From the NCBI RefSeq assembly GCF_014905175.1, contig NC_057788.1, positions 30,784,154 through 30,848,153 on the forward strand: a stretch of 64,000 bases of DNA, given 5' to 3'. Source of the DNA: Aphidius gifuensis. Lineage: Eukaryota; Arthropoda; Insecta; Hymenoptera; Braconidae. The notes below the pieces were generated by a model. The model saw only the letters and a list, made by a program, of their open reading frames with translations. It was not told where the DNA came from and made no database searches. The position numbers and the translations under genes are program-made. Positions 52,599-64,000 of this stretch are shown here, piece by piece; position 1 is the stretch's first letter, and each line of letters starts with the position of its first letter.

Positions 52599-55500
52599 GT
52601 GAGATTTGTTATTATTTTTTTTTTTTTTTTTTCAATTACTCCAACAAAAAAAAAAAAGAAAATTGTGTTTGTGATTTTTTATCAACCCTATGTTCATTGA
52701 CACTTGACATTTGACAAAAAAATACAATGTTTATAAAATTTATATATTTGACTTTGATTATTTTGCAATCTCTTTTTGTAATTTTATTTTGATTGACATG
52801 GACCAAAACTATTTTGTGAGTGATGTGATAAAGCTTGATATTTTTTTTCTTCATCATTATCAATTTTGTCATTGAGATAGTATTTTTAAATCATGGGGCT
52901 TTATCGAATTCACAATGACAGCTATGACTTATCATGGATATGACCGGACACAAGATTACACTGACCTCGAATGTTACACATCTTTTTGACAGATATTTGA
53001 CATGTTTTTCTACATTTTATTTTTTTTTTTCTTAAATAATATTATCAAAGTTTAATTTTTTTTTTCCACATTCTTCTCATTCATTCTTAAAGACTTCATC
53101 GTGTCAATTGAATGACACATGAAAATTATTTTCTTAATATTGGAAATTTTTTTTTTTGTTTATTTATCGAAGATATGCTCTTATCCTTTTTTTTTTCAAC
53201 TTGAGCAATCAGATTATACTTTGAAAATAAAATTATAAATAAAACTAAATATAGTGTCTGTGTGACTTATGTTGCTAAAAATAAAAATATCCAACTTGAG
53301 TGCAGCGTTTTAAAAAAAAATTCAAAAAAATCATGTGTCTATGCAACGTCAATTTGTTTATCTGAAGATGATTTTTTACACAACGCACGTCATACAAGAG
53401 TCACCAGTTTAATCACCACACCAAAAAGATCAAATTTTTTTATTTTTTTCGGAGCCAACAGATAACATATAATCACTTCGAAATAAAAGTGTTATGAAAA
53501 TGTCAACAATCGCAAATATCAGTGACCGCAAAGACTCAAAAATAAATCAACAAATTATCAATTGCAAAAAAAAAAAAAAAAAAAGTGTTTCAACTGTGAG
53601 ATAAACAAAGTGATAAAATAACAATATCAAGTGACAATTTTATAATAATAAACTATCATTAATAACCGACGGATTACAGTGAATAATAAAAATTTAAAAA
53701 AACGCCAATAAAAATAGTGAAAAATCAAAATTTATAATTAAATTATCAAATTGTTTATTGAAAAAAAAATTTGTGTGTTAAAGTTAGTTTCTTATTAAAT
53801 TTATCTGAACCCAATATACACGTGACAAATTGGTGAAACTGATCTTGATAAGATATATATAAACAAAAAAAAATAAAAAAAATAATCAATATTGCTCAGA
53901 TTTTTCTCGCGTGCATCTTGTTTAACGCGTCGAAATCGCGTGTAATCAATTATCCAGATGAAAAAAAATCTAGCAAATAGATCAAAAAAGAAAAGCCAAA
54001 TAACAGAAAAAATAAAATTTTTAAAAATATATATTTGCGTGCGTGTTAGAATGGCACTCGAAAAATTTAACACGAAGATACTCGGAAGGCTGCAGAGTGC
54101 AGTGTCGAAGGTGACCAGTGATTATTAATGTCTTTCACTCTATTCACATAATACATCTCAATATTTTTTATCATCAAGTGTTTGAGAATGTTGTCTCTTA
54201 CTCATGGGAACAAGCATCCATGTTATAAACCATAGAAAATGGGGAGTATCCGTATAAACTGAATTGCACTGACGTTGGCGTGAAATTAAACGTATGAAAA
54301 ACCGGTTTATCATATTCTCATACATATATATTCTTACAAGGTACATACTTGAATTATATACCCATCGTGATGTTTAATTCTATACCACTTTTGTTGTATT
54401 ATTTAATTTTTTTTTTTTTATTTTCATACTGGATAAATTTAATATGACAATTTTATATACTCTCTATATAAAACAAATTGTTTTTAATATTAAGATCAAC
54501 TTTTTTTTTTTTTTTTTGTTTAATTTATTTAGTTTATTATTGATAATATATATTTTTTTTATTATCAACTTGTGTCATTATTTTTTTTTTATATTTTAAA
54601 ATAATATATGCAGATGATGGTGATTAATTTTGAAATGACAATGATCATTATGTTGATCATGACAACGACATGAACGTGACTTTATACTGTGATCAGTCGT
54701 TATAAATTGATAAATAAATATTACCTATACATCATGTATATCGACTTTGGAATTATAAATGTTTTTTTATTTTTAATGATTTAAAATTATCATTGACAAT
54801 AATTATTTATGAGGTTGAATAAAATTCTATTTAACAAAAAAAAATTAATCATCGTTATTTCGTTTTGATTGGTTTTATGAATCAAGTCTTGATAAAAAAA
54901 TAAAAACATGCATGTTTGTAGTTTAAGACCGTCGGTGGTGATTTGTATATAGACTATATTGAGGAAACCAATAAAAAAAAAAAATTGGCAAGTTGAAACG
55001 CATTCAAAAGTGAAACTTTGTTGCCGGAATTGAATTTTATATATTTTTTTTTTTAAATTGATAGATATACTTATCAACTGCAATTTAGATGAAAAAAAAT
55101 TTTACATAATCAATTATACCTCGTGTTTTTATTTTGTATTTTTTTTTCATAGTCATTTTACTGTTAATCAACTTGGTGTCCTCGATCAGACGTTACAATA
55201 ATTACAAGTGCCTTGATTAACCCCTGATATGATTGCCAAGTAAAAAATTCAAAAAAAAAAAAATAAATAATGACAAAAACACATGTATCAAAGTCAGAGA
55301 TTATCATTGATGTATTGACCAATCATTTTTTTATGTCAAATAAAATAGAGTAATACTAAATGGATCATGAAACTGCATCAAAATTGCATGTCATTAAAAA
55401 AACGAAACCCCACACATTGTAATTGATACGAAAGAAATTTTTTTTTAAATTTAAAAATTGTCATTCGACAGGGTACATCATTTGACATGCACATCAAATT

Positions 55501-58035
55501 ACAGTTTGCTACTTTGTATCATTGATGAATTTTTTCGTGCATCTTCTGCTTTCTTGCTCATAATTATTATCGTTGATTTATTTATATTTTTCCGTCATCT
55601 TGCTCTTCATCAAAGTATACTGCCTACGGCATTTGAAATTAAACCATTTCGATATGTTATTTAAAAAAATAAGAGACGTCTTCTTTTTTCCAAGAAGTCA
55701 GAAATTGCCAAAATATGACGTGTACAAATCGTGACACCTGTATATTATTTATCTGTAAATTTTACCGTCACAATGCCCCCCTGAATATACCGTTATGTCA
55801 TTTGGAAGTTGAAACAATAAATTCAAAAATATTTTGGTGATATTTCCGTTGATATTTGCTCGAAAGAACGACAGAAAGAAAAAAATTCAATAAATATTCA
55901 TGCAGGATATATAATTTTTTTTACTTTTTAATTTATTCAACAAAAAATAAAAAAAATAATTTGATTGCAATCATTGTCTCCTGATGTCTTATCTGTTTTT
56001 ATTCTAAATACTTTGAGAGAAAGACACAGAGGGACATTGAGGGTGTACTGATCGTGCAAGAAAAAAATAAAAATATTCTAAAAAAAAAAAAATGGGGAAA
56101 GAGGAGGTCGCGCAGTAGCTGCAATCCAATTTAAAAGCGGATACAATCCGCCGCGAGATCTTCACGATTTCTACACACGAATAAGACAGGTCCACCGAGC
56201 GTGAAATCATATGCGGTGTCCAGTCACGGATGGCACCTTCGATTGCCTCCTCCGTGCGTCTTTTTTTTTTTTTTTTTCTTTAAATATTTTTATTCTTTTC
56301 ATTTAATTTATATATTTTTGCCTTGTCTTAGTCATTTGATATTTGATAGTGATAGACAGAGGGCGCCACTAATCGGGTCATCAATAAACACAGGTAAATT
56401 TTAATAAAAAAAAATAATTTAAATTTATTAATTTAAAATTGTTTAAATTCAAGTATTGTTTTTTTGCAAATTTATATTTCTGAGAATTTTTTTTTTTTTT
56501 AAATTTCATGTTTGCGTGTAAAAAAAAATTTAAATTTCGAATTCATATACAGTTTGATTTGCAAAATTTTTTTATATATATTTGCATTTAATTTATTTGA
56601 GAAATAATATTTAGCTCCTGTTATTTTTTATTTGTGCTAATATTTATTAATGCGGCCAGTATAAAAATTTGTGTATTCGAAGAATTAAATTACGGATGTT
56701 AAATCAAGACGTCACGCACAAAAATTTTTTAAAAAAACGTTCATCTAAATATTGAATTATCCATCTAAGATTAAGCGCATATACCTATATGAAAATATAT
56801 AATTTCTTGTATTTCTCGGAAGTTGTGTATCAGTGTATATCTCAATCGAATCGATCATTATACAGTTGAATTATACGTGACGACTCTAAAATACCATTAA
56901 AAAATAGAGAGGATGAATTTACTTAATAGCCAAGCAATGTTGAGTAGTTAAATAATAAAAAGTCTATATAAATATATAAATATAGATAGATAGATAAATG
57001 ATAGCGGTCGCGTTACAACGCCTGTGACGGGTACCACCACAACCTATTGGCTATTCCGGCCTGTACTTAAATCCGCTATAGAAAATCTACTACCGTGTGC
57101 ATGCGCGCACATTGTATTAAAGCCAGCCACTTTGATATTTTATTTTATTTTTTTTATTTTTCTAAACTTCAATCAGTCAATTTTCTCAAGAAAAATACAA
57201 GATGCCAGACTCCAATGACCTCTGCTCCTCCTTTCCCTGTTTCTCTCTCCGTCTCTCTTTTTTTTTTATTATTTTTTTTCATCTCGATTTATTTATTTTT
57301 AATTTCATATTTTTATAAATATATATATGGATATTTCTAGTGATGGATTTGCGTGTGCCACCTTGGTGCTTCCGTGACTTTAATTCTAGCCATTATGATA
57401 GACGCTAACGGACCATGTCGAATTTCCGAGGTCCATAGGTTATATGTACATGTATACACATGTGTGTTGAGATTACAAGGTGAAATTAAAAAGAAAAAAT
57501 AATAATAATAATATCAATTATAATAATAATGATGATGGTGATGATGAAAGATATAAAAAAGTTAACAAAGTGCGTGGTTGTTAAGAGTGGCCACATCAGG
57601 GGGTCTCTTCCTAATTTTACTCAGAGGAAAATATACAAGTGCTGCAAAGATATACGAAAAGCGTCGTCAGCTAGCATCACACTATGTATTTATAAGTATA
57701 TATATACACAAAGGTATAGAGAAAAAAAGAGAGCGTCCGGCTATACATTTGGAATGTGTAAATAAATATACGCAATTCAGAGTGTATGTTGAAAATAAAT
57801 AAGACAAACTGACAGAGACTTTATACTAACTTTCCGTCACCCTAAATTTACAAGACACACATCTTATACATACAAACATATAGATATAATTTCTACTTGC
57901 TTCATCATCTTCATCAACACTCTCTATTTTATTTTAATCCAACAAAATTTATACTTGTAAATATGTTCAACACAATTTGAATAAAAAAATATCAAATAAA
58001 ATAATTTAATTTTGTATTTATTTGTTTGATTACAG
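52599..58035 (+). other. disco intron (phase 0, 5.4 kb)
   Basis: The intron runs from GTGAGA (52599) to TTACAG (58035). It is AT-rich with long poly-T and poly-A runs. I saw no convincing exon inside; the open frames are low-complexity Phe/Lys/Ile runs. Two G+C-richer, CpG-bearing patches stand out at about 56100-56260 and 57000-57120. The first includes a GCGGAT/ATCCGC stem with a 3-base loop (56137-56151). These patches may be intronic enhancers (inference only). A (GATA)n stretch near 56985-56998 and a GAT-rich stretch at 57527-57546 are simple repeats. Confidence 0.85.
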
Positions 58036-61000
58036 GACTCTCAAAACGGTTCACTACTTGATAGATGGAGTATCTGTTCAGCTGAAGAGGAACCGCTGGT
58101 TTTACAGCAGTTCCTTCGTTTTCCGGAGACGCGTCAATTCGTGCAGCAGCTATTGCTAGCTGTCGGATCAAGTGTGTCCTCGGATGATATGTCACCGAGC
58201 CGACGACCATCACCACCTAATATGCCACTGGCCCATTTGCCACCATCATTCAATTTGCTACATTGTAGATTGCCACATCCTGGTTCAAGATTACAACAAC
58301 AACAGCAACAACAACAACCACTATCACTAACAGCGTCTCATTCATCCATGTCGCCGTCAGCACAAAAACATTATATACAATCATCAACAACATCATCATC
58401 TTCATCATCATTGTCATCATCAAATTTAGTCAATACAAATTGTTTGACAAATTCACCACCAAGAAGTTTAGAAACAAATAATTCACATTTGACATCACCA
58501 TTAAATCGTTTACAAAGTATGCAACCATTTGATTTTCGAGAATTGGGAAGTTTGGGACTTGCTGGATTTCCACATTTAGCACCACCACCACTTGAACAAT
58601 TATTACAATCAAGAAAATCAATGAGACATACACAAAATTCACACAGTCCACCACATCATTCAACATCAACAACATCATCATCAACATCGTCATCATCACA
58701 ATTAAGACCACCAATGCCAGTTGCACCAATATCAACAACAGCACTTGCCTTTGGTCATCCATTGGCTGTTGCTGGTTCATCTGGTGCATTACCACCAAAT
58801 TTTCCAGTTAATTTTTCACATCCATCAATGGCTAAATTAACATCAAATAGTGGAAATTTAAATTTATTAAGTGGCCAACAACAACAGCACACAGTAGATT
58901 CACAAAGTATTGGAGAAAAAAGTAGTGATTTTGGATCAGAGAGTGATGATGATGATGATGAAAATTCTGGTAGTGCATTAAATTTAAGTAGAAGAGATTC
59001 ACTTACAAAACATGATAAACAAAGACTACGATCATTACCAATACAACAACAACAACAGCATCATCAACAACAACAACAACAGGCAACATCAGCTGTTGGT
59101 AGACCACCAGGTATACCTGGTAGAAAATCACAATCACCTGGTAAACGTAATCAATGGGGTTCAACATCAAATTTACCACCAAATCTTGGTACACCATTTA
59201 TAAATCCAGCAACTGGTAAAAAAAGAGTACAGTGTAATGTTTGTTTAAAAACATTTTGCGATAAAGGTGCTCTTAAAATACATTTTAGTGCTGTTCATTT
59301 ACGTGAAATGCATCAATGTACAGTTAAAGGTTGTAATACAAAATTTAGCTCAAGAAGATCAAGAAATCGTCACAGTGCAAATCCAAATCCAAAATTACAT
59401 TCACCACATTTACGTAGAAAAATATCACCTCATGATGGACGTTCATCAATGGCACATGCATTGGTATTACCACAACAAATGGGGCTATCAGTACCATCAA
59501 GTGGTCTTAATCATTTGCCATTTGGTTCATTTCCATTATTAACACCACCACCAGATTTACGATCACCAGCAAGTCTTTGTGGTTTAGATTTTAAACATCT
59601 TGATTTATCATCAACACAAAGTCAAAGTGGTATGTCATATGACGAAGCAATGCATCAAAGAATGATAACAACAACAGCAGCAACAACAACAATGTCATCA
59701 AGTGGTCCATTTACATTTTCAACAGCAACAACAACTACATCAAATGCTAAAAGTACACCAAGTACAACAAGTACTATTGGTGCACATTCACCGTCATCTG
59801 AAACACCATCAATTATTTTAGAAGGTGAAGAAGATGATGATGATGAAGAGGGTATTGTTATTGTTGGTGATGAAATTGAATCATTACAAGCAGCTGCACG
59901 TGCTGGTAAACATGAAGATGATCAAATGATACCATTTAATCTTGCAAAAAGACCAAAAATATCAACTGACGGTCAAGATGAAGAACTTGTTAGTAATACA
60001 GATAGTGTTGATGATACTGATTCAATGGGTACATCTGATAATCATACTGTATCATTTAATAATGTACAAACAAATGCATCATTTAATAATCGTGGTGTTA
60101 GAAAACGTAAATCACAACATCCAACAAGATGTGCAATGCCAACAAATGTACATTCACCAATGACTGATGCTGATTCATCAAGTGATGCTGTATTTCAAGA
60201 TCAACCAGAAGATATGTCAATGTCAAGACTTGAACAACAACGTAAATCATCATTATCACGTAATTCAAATTGTGATAATGAATCAATGACATCACAATCA
60301 CCAGAAATTAATAGAGAACGTGAATCTCTATATATGAAAAATCAACGACAAAAATTACAAACTGAAAATAGTATTGTAGCATTACAAGTACCTCAAGATG
60401 AACCAAGAGATTTAAGTTCACGAGCGAGTAGTGTAAGATCACCAAAAAGATCTCATTCACCAGAGCCAATAAAACGTGAAGTTTATTCACCAGATAAACA
60501 AATAACAAGTGAAATTTCAAGTAAACGTCGTAACAGTCAAATATCAAATGATTCAAGAGATATTAAAAATGAATCTGACAATAATAATCATGAATTATTG
60601 TCAACTGTTAAAACAACAACTCAAGTGAAAGAAGAACGTCTTGACAATGAGGCTGATGCTGTTGTTGTAGCAGCTGCTGATGATGATGATCGTGACGAGG
60701 AGATGCATGCAGATGAGCCAGAACGAGAGAAGGAGGAGGCCGAGGAGGAAGAACAACGACGACAACAACACCACCACCAACAACAACAACTGAAGCAGGA
60801 GAGTCGTGTGCCAATCAATCTGGGTACAACAACAACAACAAAGGAGCCAGATGATGACGACTATGCTGATAAACGTGAAGGTGAGCGTGATGTTCCTGAT
60901 GTTCCCTCCCGTGCCCCGAGCTCGGTAGACAGTTATCCAACTGTTAATGATGAACTGTCCCTCGACTCTTCAAATGCTTTGCGTCAACTAGAGTCCTTGT

Positions 61001-62115
61001 CGCAGGGTCGCATGATGATGATGCAGAGTCAATACACCACACCAGGGAGCGGAGGATGCACAACATCGAGGCCTGGCAGAATATCTATCAGCCCATGCAC
61101 CAGCCCTACCATGATCCAGGACAACAACACCATGGACAATTACTCTCGTGGCTCGCGCTCGTCCAGCGGCTCGCCCTCCACAGTGGCTATGGATACGGAC
61201 AATAGTTTAATAACATATGCACGTTATGAAAATGGTGGTTTTGTTAGTACACAAGAAGTACCACTTGATCGTGATAATCCACGTAGATGTACAGCATGTG
61301 GAAAAGTCTTCCAAAATCATTTTGGCGTTAAAACACATTATCAAAATGTACATTTAAAATTAATGCATCGTTGTAGTGTTGATGGTTGTAATGCTGCATT
61401 TCCATCAAAACGTTCAAGAGATAGACACTCGGCAAATTTAAATTTACACAGAAAACTATTATCAACATCAACAAGTCCACCATTATCATCAAGTTTACCA
61501 TCAAGTTTATCACCTCGAATTGATGATACACAAATTAATCCATTATTACATAATGATTTTATTGCAAGACTATATGCTGATGCTGGTATTGGTGCACTTG
61601 GTGGTGGTTATCCATTATCATCAGCAGCTGTTGATCTTGCTGCTAGAATACCACCACCACATTTATTATTACCACCACATCTTGGTGCATTTAGTGGTTT
61701 AAGTTCATTTGCTACACATTTAGCTGGTCTTAATGGTCTTACACATCAACATTTGAGTCAATTAAATCATTTAACAAGACTAGGACAAGAACGAGAATTT
61801 CATCAGCAACAACAACAACTTCATCATCATCAACAACAACAACAACAACAACACCACCAACACCAACAACATCAACAACAACAACGTCATAATAATAATA
61901 TTAGTAATAGTAAACCATCATCACCAATTTTATCATCATCATCAACATCATCATCAACAACAACAAGTCCAAATAATGATAATCTACATGATGATGTTAG
62001 ATGTACAATACCCGGATGTGACAGGGTTTTTGGCTCACGGGCTGTACGTGATGCACATTCACGTGATTTACAAGCACACAGAGATATAACAGGTATTGCC
62101 ACTAGCGGCTCGTGA
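58036..62115 (+). CDS. disco: disco/basonuclin-family zinc-finger transcription factor, main and last coding exon
   Basis: This 4,080-bp exon encodes 1,359 residues and a TGA stop (62113-62115). It opens after a TTACAG acceptor (58030-58035). It first finishes the basonuclin domain (LLDRWSIC, then LQQFLRFPETRQFVQQLLL). Finger pair 1 lies at 59233-59400, preceded by FINPATGKKRVQC and followed by HLRRKISPHDGR. These sequences match Drosophila Disconnected almost residue for residue (from memory of the family). Finger pair 2 lies at 61288-61449, and a lone finger of the second-half type at 62002-62079. Between them are Gln/His tracts (58293-58317, 59044-59082, 60745-60792, 61801-61890), acidic runs (about 58945, 59824 and 60640-60745), PRDLS at 60403-60417 (CtBP-type) and four psi-K-x-E SUMO motifs. 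Disco family proteins are nuclear, pattern head and appendage, and are needed for visual-system wiring in flies. Non-dipteran insects are thought to have one disco-type gene, so disco, disco-r and basonuclin are overlapping names for this locus. Confidence 0.94.
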   Translation, partial: DSQNGSLLDRWSICSAEEEPLVLQQFLRFPETRQFVQQLLLAVGSSVSSDDMSPSRRPSPPNMPLAHLPPSFNLLHCRLPHPGSRLQQQQQQQQPLSLTASHSSMSPSAQKHYIQSSTTSSSSSSLSSSNLVNTNCLTNSPPRSLETNNSHLTSPLNRLQSMQPFDFRELGSLGLAGFPHLAPPPLEQLLQSRKSMRHTQNSHSPPHHSTSTTSSSTSSSSQLRPPMPVAPISTTALAFGHPLAVAGSSGALPPNFPVNFSHPSMAKLTSNSGNLNLLSGQQQQHTVDSQSIGEKSSDFGSESDDDDDENSGSALNLSRRDSLTKHDKQRLRSLPIQQQQQHHQQQQQQATSAVGRPPGIPGRKSQSPGKRNQWGSTSNLPPNLGTPFINPATGKKRVQCNVCLKTFCDKGALKIHFSAVHLREMHQCTVKGCNTKFSSRRSRNRHSANPNPKLHSPHLRRKISPHDGRSSMAHALVLPQQMGLSVPSSGLNHLPFGSFPLLTPPPDLRSPASLCGLDFKHLDLSSTQSQSGMSYDEAMHQRMITTTAATTTMSSSGPFTFSTATTTTSNAKSTPSTTSTIGAHSPSSETPSIILEGEEDDDDEEGIVIVGDEIESLQAAARAGKHEDDQMIPFNLAKRPKISTDGQDEELVSNTDSVDDTDSMGTSDNHTVSFNNVQTNASFNNRGVRKRKSQHPTRCAMPTNVHSPMTDADSSSDAVFQDQPEDMSMSRLEQQRKSSLSRNSNCDNESMTSQSPEINRERESLYMKNQRQKLQTENSIVALQVPQDEPRDLSSRASSVRSPKRSHSPEPIKREVYSPDKQITSEISSKRRNSQISNDSRDIKNESDNNNHELLSTVKTTTQVKEERLDNEADAVVVAAADDDDRDEEMHADEPEREKEEAEEEEQRRQQHHHQQQQLKQESRVPINLGTTTTTKEPDDDDYADKREGERDVPDVPSRAPSSVDSYPTVNDELSLDSSNALRQLESLSQGRMMMMQSQYTTPGSGGCTTSRPGRISISPCTSPTMIQDNNTMDNYSRGSRSSSGSPSTVAMDTDNSLITYARYENGGFVSTQEVPLDRDNPRRCTACGKVFQNHFGVKTHYQNVHLKLMHRCSVDGCNAAFPSKRSRDRHSANLNLHRKLLSTSTSPPLSSSLPSSLSPRIDDTQINPLLHNDFIARLYADAGIGALGGGYPLSSAAVDLAARIPPPHLLLPPHLGAFSGLSSFATHLAGLNGLTHQHLSQLNHLTRLGQEREFHQQQQQLHHHQQQQQQQHHQHQQHQQQQRHNNNISNSKPSSPILSSSSTSSSTTTSPNNDNLHDDVRCTIPGCDRVFGSRAVRDAHSRDLQAHRDITGIATSGS

Positions 62116-64000
62116 CCGATGTCCGCGTATCCGTATGCGATCAATCGCCGCGGCTACGATTCATTTCTTTAATATCCCAAATATTATTATTGACGCGAAA
62201 ATCGAATCAAGAAAATATATATATAAAATCAATATATCTGTTTTTTCTCATGTGGGATGTTACTTGTTTTATTCATTTTGACTTTGAGATACCGGCACCT
62301 TGATATTAACGCGCAAAAAAAATAAAAAATATATATTATTATTATTATTATCATGATAAAAATATTAATATGAATAATAAATAAAAAAAATATATAAATA
62401 AAAGTAATACTCCTTCCTTGTTCGTGCGTTTTAACTCGTGATACAAACGATTTATCAAGATACTCATATAAATATATATAAATATTATTATTAATATTAT
62501 TTTCAAGTCTAAAAAAATATTAAAAGTAAATAAATAATTATTAATAATAATAATGAAAAATAATTACTAATAATAATTTAATAATTAATGACGAAATTTT
62601 TATTTATTGTATTTATAGGCAAAGAAATTTGCAAATGAAATTTCATAATTGTTGTGATTTCGTACATTATTTATGTACAATATAAAAAAAAAAATTTATA
62701 AATAATAAAATATTATAAATATTTAATCATTAAATCAGCTATAGTTAAGCTGTATATATACCTAATTGATGTATTTCAGAATTGTTTAAATTAATCATCG
62801 TGAAAATATAAAAAAAAAAAAAGAAAAATTTTACAAAATTAAGTAAAATAGCTATGAGAATAAAATACCAGTGTTATTTTAATTATTATTTTTAAATTTT
62901 AAATATAATTTAACATGAGTTAATATATCTATTTAATGATAATCTCATGTGATACTGAAGTGTCATTGAAACTTTGATGGCAGCTATATAGATTTGCAAT
63001 AATTTGAAGGGGAGAATTCAGACGAGTCTGAGAATATTCGTGACTGAAAATCATTATTATTATAATAATAGACTTTAAAATGAAATATATAAAAAAATAA
63101 ATAAACAAATCAATAATAATTAAAAAAAAAAAAAAATTAATAGATATTATTTATTTGTTTTTTTTTATTCTAGGGATCTTATAAATGTTTATCCAGTAAA
63201 TTATAGGCGGCCAAGTAGAAGGGGCACACAATAACGACAATGAAATTTCTATTAGAATAATTATTAAAAATATTTAAATAAAAAAATTGTCGTTAATTTA
63301 GTAAAAGAAAATAATTAATTAAAAAAAAACTTGTCAGTATATAAATTCAATGGTCGATTTTTAAATCGAAAAAAAAAATAATATGTGTGTTTTACTTTGG
63401 TGGATGTATTGACGAGTTAATTATTTGATCAATAAAATTGCCAAGAACTGAGCACTTACTGCCTGTTGAATTATAATAGGAATAATTGCACTTTTATGAA
63501 TTTTTAAAAAATCAAAAAAAAAATATCTTATATATAATAATGCCGCCTATAAAACTCGCTTTTATCGTTCCACTCTTTTACCAATAATTTTGGGTTGTAA
63601 ATACGTTGGCTAATTTTAAAAAAAAAAATACAACAAATGGGATAATGACATATTGTCCCGTGTAGAATCATTTTAATTATCAAAAAAAAAAATAAATAAA
63701 TAATTAATCAATAAAATCGAATTTAAAAAATAAATAAATAAATCTTTTCTACGCAATATAATTCATTAAGCATCACGTAATTAATGAACTTGGAAAATCA
63801 ACAAAGGCAATTTTGTTATTTTCTTTTTTTTTTTTTTTTGAAAATATATAATAAAGCTTGCACTTTACTGTGCGCTTAAAGTTATATAGAAAAAAAAAAT
63901 ACTCTCGTAAATTAAAGTAAAAAAAGAAAAAAAAAAAAAAAGACTATAAAACGTATAAAAAAATGTGTACGTTTTTTTTTTTTTTTTTTTTTATTAGTCG
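62116..64000 (+). other. disco 3' UTR and downstream flank
   Basis: This is AT-rich sequence with no coding potential. AATAAA-type poly(A) signals occur at 62376, 62859, 63431 and 63851, so several 3' ends are possible and the true one cannot be chosen from sequence. An ATT microsatellite lies at 62336-62350. A TGTAAATA element (Pumilio-type consensus) lies at 63596-63603, which would matter only for the longest 3' UTR. Confidence 0.6.

Noticed and set aside
60601..60818. Three overlapping minus-strand frames rich in Ser, Val or Leu
   Set aside because: They are the complement of the acidic and Gln-rich coding tract of disco.
58430..61702. Many open frames opposite to or out of frame with the disco exon
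   Set aside because: They arise from the repetitive CAA/TCA/GAT codon usage of disco and are shadows of the real frame.
62089..62098. Possible splice donor ACAG/GTATTG just before the disco stop
   Set aside because: The frame continues to a nearby TGA and no downstream exon is visible. Alternative splicing cannot be excluded.

Overview
The window is very AT-rich eukaryotic DNA with long A and T tracts, many (GAT)n and (AAT)n microsatellites and almost no open coding space. One gene is certain. It is the insect transcription factor disconnected (disco, basonuclin family) on the + strand, with two coding exons in the last 12 kb. The protein match and base composition indicate an insect. A hymenopteran, perhaps a parasitoid wasp with an AT-rich genome, is my guess; the sequence does not prove it.

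Layout. Bases 1-52215 hold no gene I can name and look like a regulatory desert upstream of, or inside a long 5' intron of, disco. Inside it are mobile-element remnants: a 1.06-kb TA-flanked element with perfect 15-bp terminal inverted repeats (15369-16431), a 104-bp relative (17269-17372), and a foldback element with inverted arms of 15-bp tandem units (about 51240-51860). A ~175-bp-period repeat at 28398-28960 has a dispersed copy at 43735-43920. There are several hairpins, two candidate core promoters, and short GC/CpG-richer islands that could be enhancers. Two short minus-strand segments (46173-46248 and 34232-34397) have good splice borders and compatible phase, and may belong to an unidentified transcript.

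The disco gene. Exon 52216-52598 encodes the conserved N-terminal basonuclin domain. A 5.4-kb phase-0 intron follows, and then one 4.08-kb exon (58036-62115). That exon completes the domain and encodes two full pairs of C2H2 zinc fingers, a lone fifth finger near the C-terminus, Gln/His-rich and acidic tracts, a CtBP-type PxDLS motif and four SUMO-consensus sites. The true 5' end (first exon, start codon, promoter) was not found. The 3' flank carries several poly(A) signals.

I found no system that I can defend as wholly new. The best leads are the gene's lone fifth finger and patchwork codon composition, the mobile-element family, and the possible minus-strand transcript.
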